DNA from: Amycolatopsis benzoatilytica AK 16/65
GTDB taxonomy: Bacteria; Actinomycetota; Actinomycetes; Mycobacteriales; Pseudonocardiaceae
DNA: 64,000 nt
NCBI RefSeq assembly: GCF_000383915.1
Contig: NZ_KB912942.1
Span: 6,768,413 to 6,832,412, forward strand
Direction of reading: 5' to 3'
In this document: positions 60,522 through 64,000 of the stretch, one piece after another
How positions within the stretch are numbered: position 1 is the stretch's first letter
Layout of the letters: every line of letters begins with the position of its first letter
Notes under the pieces: generated by a model
The model's database searches: none
The model's input: the letters and a program-made list of their open reading frames with translations, nothing else
What the model was told of the DNA's origin: nothing
Program-made: the position numbers and the translations under genes

Positions 60522-63500
60522 TCACGCCGCGACCCGCGGCGAAGCCCGCCGCACTACGGACGCGTCCCGGACCTCGAACACGACGTCCGCTTCCACCTCT
60601 TCGTCCGCATTGTGCGTTACGTGCACCACCGTCCGACCAGCGAGTTCCGTGCGCAAGCTCTGCCGCAACGCCCGTGCGGTCGGCTCGTCCAGGTGTGCCG
60701 TCGGCTCGTCCAGCAACACCAGCTCCGCCGATCGCGCCCCCAGCAACGCCCGTGCCAGCGCGACCCGCTGCGCTTGCCCGCCGGACAACCCGGCCCCCGC
60801 GCTGTGCAGCACGGTCTTCAGGTCGAGCTCGGGCAACTGCGCCTGATCGAGCGCCCGCCGCAAGTCCTCGACCTCCGCCCGAGGATCCGCGAGCCGCAAG
60901 TTCTCCGCCACCGTCGTCGACACCAACATCGGCTCCTGCGGTGCCCACGCCACCCGCTCCGGCACGACCACCTCGCCGACCCGCGGCTGAAGGAACCCGA
61001 GCAACGCCGCGATCAACGTCGACTTCCCAGCCCCGCTCGGTCCCACAACCGCGACGTAGGCACCCGCCGGAACCGTCAGGTCGACGCCCTTCAGTACCGC
61101 GTCGCCGCCCGGCCAGCCGAGGTCGGCGTTGCGCAACCGAATCGCGACCGGCCGGTCCGGCTCGGCGTCGCCCGCCTGGCTGCGCGCAGCCAGCGATTCC
61201 TCGGTGCCGAACGCACCGCCCGTTGCGGGTTGACCGGGCAGGACCGCGCCAGCCTCAACAGCACTTGCCGAGCCAGCCAGTCCACCGGCCTTCGTCCCCT
61301 CGGCAGCCGCCACCACCGCACCAAGCCGCTCTCGCGCCGCCCGCAGCGTGTCCCAATGCACTGCCGCCGGCGGAAGCAGCGCCAGCACCTCCGCCAACGC
61401 CAACGGCACCAGCGCCAGCAGCGGTGCCATCACTCCTGGCAACTCCCCCCGCGCGACCGCTCCCGCGGCCAGCACGGTGCACAGCACTGTGGCCAGCCCA
61501 GTCGCCAGCGCGATCAACGCGTCCGCCGCGCCCGCGCCAACCGCCTGCCGCCGGGTGTCGGCGGCCAGCCGAGTGTCCGTACGGGCCAACGCCGCGCGCC
61601 GCGAAGCCGCCCTCCCGTAGGCAAGCAACTCCGCCGACGACGAGAAAAGCACCAAAACCCGCGCAGCGACATCACGTCGTCCGGCCGCCAGCGCCGACGT
61701 CGCCCGCCGCTCCAACCGCAGCGCCAGCATCGGCGCGACCAGTCCCACCAGCACGGTCGACGCGAGCACCAGACCTGCCGCCGGCAGCACCGCCGTCTGC
61801 ACCGCGATCGCCCCAATCGCGACCAGCCCGACCACGATCGGCGGCGAAACCACCCGCGGCAACAGATCCCGCACGGTGTCGACGTCGGTCACCAACCGCC
61901 GCTGGCTCTCGCCTGCTTCGAGGCTCCGCGCCGGCCCCAGCCGCACCAGTGCCGCCCACAGCCGGACCCGAAGCCGACCGGCGATCCGGAACGCCGCATC
62001 GTGAGTCACGAGCCGTTCGACGTACCGCAGCCCGGCCCGGCCAAGTCCGAACGCACGCACCCCGACCACGGCGACCGTCAAGGTCAGAATCGGCGGCTGC
62101 AGCGACGCTTTCGCGATCAACCAGCCGGAAGTCGCAGTGAGCGCAATCCCTGCCAGCAGCGCCATCGACCCCAGCAGCGCGCCGGAAAACAGCCGTCGGT
62201 CGAGCAACACCCGCCACGAAAGCGTTCTCGCTGCCGCGCTGTCTGAAGTGGACTGTCGGACCGGAGCCGGCAGTTCGTCCTCGACAGTGACCGCGGCCGA
62301 CCGTTCATGTGCGGCGATCACTGCCGCCGCACCGTTATCCACAGCTCTTTCGACAGCTTCGAGCACGCGCCGGGCGTTCACGTCGTCCAGGTGCGCGGTC
62401 GGCTCGTCGAGCAGCAGCAACCACGCGCCGGCGTGGACCCGCAGCAGGGCCCGCGCGACCGCGACGCGTTGCCGCTGTCCGACCGAAAGCTGATCGACCG
62501 GCCGGTCGGCGAGCCCGGTCAAGGCCAGTTCGCCGAGCACGACGTCGACTTCCGGTCCGGTCTCGATCAGTTCTTCTCGCACCGTGCCGCCGCTGAAGAC
62601 CGGCGTCTGCGGGACCCACGCGATGCCGCCGCGCCACCGTTCCAGGTCGGCTTCGGCAAGCGGAACGTCCCCGGCCCGAACGGTCCCGTCGTAGGACGGG
62701 ACAAACCCGAGCAGCGCCGCCAGCGTGGTGGACTTGCCGCCGCCGCTGGGCGCTCGCAGCCAAACCGTCTGGCCGCGCCGTACCGAGAAGCTCTCGCCGT
62801 CCGGGGCGAAACCACCCCGCCGGGCGACCTTGAGGCCGGACACCACCAACGATCCACCGGGCGCGATCCGCGTCCCTTCCGCCGGGACCGGCTCCGCGAG
62901 AATCGCCGTGACCCGCCGTACCGCTTCGACGCCGTCCTCGCTCGCATGGAAAGCAGCGCCGACCGCGCGGATCGGCTGGTAGCACTCCGGAGCGAGGATC
63001 AGCACCCCTAGGCCAATGCCCAGCGGAAGCGAACCGGACACGAGGCGGACGCCGATGACGACCGCGATCAGCGCGACCGACAGCGTCGCGACCAGTTCCA
63101 GCACAAACGCCGAGGAAAACGCGACTCGCAACGTCTTGAGCGTCGCGCGGCGATGCCGTTCGGACAGCTTCCGCACCGTTTCGCCCTGCGCCTCGGCCCG
63201 CCGGAACGCGGTGAGCACCGGCAACGCCCGCACGAGTTCGAGCAACAGGCCCGACATCCGGTGCACCGCGTCCGTCGCGCCGGAAACCCGGTCCGCGGTG
63301 AACTTTCCGACCAGGACGGCGAAAAGCGGCAAGAGCGGCACTGTCGCGGCGATGATCGCCGCCGACGGCCAGTCCGCCCACAGGATCGCCGCGCCGGCCG
63401 CGATCGGCACGACCGCGGCGGTGACGAGTGCCGGGAGGTACTCGCGGAAGTAGGCGTCGAGCGCGTCGAGGCCGCGGGTCACCAGGGTCGTCAACTCGCC

Positions 63501-63902
63501 GTATCCGCGCCGGGCCAGCCATTCCGGGCCGAGTCGCAGCGCGTGGTCGACGACGCGAGCGCGCAGATCGCGCTGTGCGGTGGCGGCGGCGCGCGCGGAG
63601 ACCACTCGCACCGCCCAGCTGGTGCCGGCCCGGCCCACGACGAGCGCGCACAGGACAGTCAGCTGGACGGTGCTTCCCCCGAATCCCCGAGCGACAATGG
63701 ACGCGAGCACGTCCGCCAGCAGAAAAGCTTGTCCGACAAGGAAAATCGCGTTGCCGAAGGACAGCGCCGCGACCAGGGTCAACGCTCGGCGCGCGGCCGG
63801 CCCGAGGGCCGAGAACGCGCCGAGCGGACCCTTTCCCGGCCGCACTGGGTCCATTGTGGACACCGTGGCGGAAAGGGGTGCGCGACCGGGAAGCTGCGTC
63901 AT
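60522..63902 (-). CDS. cydDC: CydDC fusion, ABC exporter for cysteine/glutathione-type thiols needed for cytochrome bd assembly
   Basis: A 1126-residue protein joining two complete half-transporters. The first half (about 1-560) is CydD-like: six helices, then an ATPase with Walker A APSGGGKST, signature LSVGQRQRVAVARAL and Walker B LLLLDEPTAHLDD. The second half (about 565-1126) is CydC-like, with Walker A GPSGAGKST, signature LSGGQAQRVALARAL and LVLLDEPTAHLDE. The heterodimer exports reductant and is needed for cytochrome bd oxidase maturation. An Ala/Gly-rich insert precedes the second ATPase. The ATG overlaps the cydB stop by 4 nt. Fused cydDC is known in some actinobacteria. Confidence 0.93.
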   Translation of the reverse strand: MTQLPGRAPLSATVSTMDPVRPGKGPLGAFSALGPAARRALTLVAALSFGNAIFLVGQAFLLADVLASIVARGFGGSTVQLTVLCALVVGRAGTSWAVRVVSARAAATAQRDLRARVVDHALRLGPEWLARRGYGELTTLVTRGLDALDAYFREYLPALVTAAVVPIAAGAAILWADWPSAAIIAATVPLLPLFAVLVGKFTADRVSGATDAVHRMSGLLLELVRALPVLTAFRRAEAQGETVRKLSERHRRATLKTLRVAFSSAFVLELVATLSVALIAVVIGVRLVSGSLPLGIGLGVLILAPECYQPIRAVGAAFHASEDGVEAVRRVTAILAEPVPAEGTRIAPGGSLVVSGLKVARRGGFAPDGESFSVRRGQTVWLRAPSGGGKSTTLAALLGFVPSYDGTVRAGDVPLAEADLERWRGGIAWVPQTPVFSGGTVREELIETGPEVDVVLGELALTGLADRPVDQLSVGQRQRVAVARALLRVHAGAWLLLLDEPTAHLDDVNARRVLEAVERAVDNGAAAVIAAHERSAAVTVEDELPAPVRQSTSDSAAARTLSWRVLLDRRLFSGALLGSMALLAGIALTATSGWLIAKASLQPPILTLTVAVVGVRAFGLGRAGLRYVERLVTHDAAFRIAGRLRVRLWAALVRLGPARSLEAGESQRRLVTDVDTVRDLLPRVVSPPIVVGLVAIGAIAVQTAVLPAAGLVLASTVLVGLVAPMLALRLERRATSALAAGRRDVAARVLVLFSSSAELLAYGRAASRRAALARTDTRLAADTRRQAVGAGAADALIALATGLATVLCTVLAAGAVARGELPGVMAPLLALVPLALAEVLALLPPAAVHWDTLRAARERLGAVVAAAEGTKAGGLAGSASAVEAGAVLPGQPATGGAFGTEESLAARSQAGDAEPDRPVAIRLRNADLGWPGGDAVLKGVDLTVPAGAYVAVVGPSGAGKSTLIAALLGFLQPRVGEVVVPERVAWAPQEPMLVSTTVAENLRLADPRAEVEDLRRALDQAQLPELDLKTVLHSAGAGLSGGQAQRVALARALLGARSAELVLLDEPTAHLDEPTARALRQSLRTELAGRTVVHVTHNADEEVEADVVFEVRDASVVRRASPRVAA

Positions 63903-64000
63903 GGCGCGTGCACCGCGGGGATGTGCTGCACGCCGATGCGCTTGCGGAACACCCAGTAGGTCCAGCCTTGATAGATCAGCACCGCTGGCGCGCCGAACGC
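63899..64000 (-). CDS. cydB: CydB, C-terminal end (cytochrome bd oxidase subunit II)
   Basis: The last 33 residues of a minus-strand gene that continues past the window edge. The sequence reads AFGAPAVLIYQGWTYWVFRKR before a short tail; LIYQGWTYWVFR is the typical end of CydB, the last helix and its positive anchor. Its TGA overlaps the cydDC ATG (4 nt), so this is the usual cydAB-cydDC operon order. Confidence 0.85.
   Translation of the reverse strand, partial: AFGAPAVLIYQGWTYWVFRKRIGVQHIPAVHAP

Noticed and set aside
60075..62246. A 723-codon plus-strand frame through the kinase and cydDC genes
   Set aside because: Arg/Pro/His-rich composition and exact antisense to genes with strong motifs; a frame shadow.
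63899..64000. A spurious short frame at the window edge
   Set aside because: The LIYQGWTYWVFR ending and the 4-nt overlap with cydDC identify it as the end of cydB.

Overview
The window is GC-rich actinobacterial DNA, almost gapless in coding density, with many ATGA/GTGA start-stop overlaps. Genes for arabinogalactan precursors (dprE1, dprE2, a UbiA-type DPPR synthase with its phosphatase, glf), a PE/PPE/EspG type VII secretion cassette, F420-type enzymes and a fused cydDC point to the Mycobacteriales/Pseudonocardiales. A family such as Amycolatopsis is my best guess. That is inference from gene content, not from a marker gene.

Layout. 1-1.8 kb: end of dprE1, dprE2, and a membrane protein. 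1.8-5.6 kb: a PE-like / DUF3558 lipoprotein / PPE-like / EspG cassette bracketed by two copies of a small XRE regulator, one broken. Each copy is preceded by an AT-rich array of short sites repeating every 30 bp in the same register. 5.9-9.5 kb: a proline-rich membrane protein, then ubiA, the PAP2 phosphatase and glf, all on the minus strand. 9.6-19.4 kb: two related large membrane proteins, an AftB-like glycosyltransferase, PlsC, a HAD phosphatase, an F420-type oxidoreductase and a flippase-like protein.

19.4-32.7 kb is the most unusual part. A minus-strand operon encodes LuxC-like reductase, LuxE-like acyl-protein synthetase, acyl-AMP ligase, FabG-like reductase, acyl carrier protein and an LpxA-like acyltransferase. 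It is divergent from a DegT aminotransferase and a Gfo/Idh dehydrogenase. The last three sugar enzymes resemble the GnnA/GnnB/LpxA logic that makes N-acylated amino sugars. After an ECF sigma/anti-sigma pair and a Uma2 pseudogene comes a second sugar operon: aminotransferase, epimerase, GT4 glycosyltransferase and O-acetyltransferase.

32.8-50.6 kb: an AfsR/SARP-type regulator, L-2-hydroxyglutarate oxidase, a double-DUF3558 lipoprotein, then a block resembling the mycobacterial serS...pheA neighbourhood (serS, septum-formation protein, minimal zincin, histidine phosphatase, pheA). Extra genes split it: a class III aminotransferase, a haloalkane dehalogenase, a YjfLMC-like trio and an MFS transporter. 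50.7-58.7 kb: macro-domain protein, coaA, small membrane protein, hypothetical proteins, a MazG-like hydrolase, a DevR-like response regulator, and a WYL regulator divergent from an epoxide-hydrolase-like gene. 59.2-64 kb: cydB end, fused cydDC and a GAF histidine kinase in one orientation.

A dispersed palindromic repeat (core GTGAAGGGCCCCTT) occurs four times between genes, and a tandem 30-bp palindrome array occurs once. I saw no tRNA, rRNA, CRISPR array, transposase or integrase.
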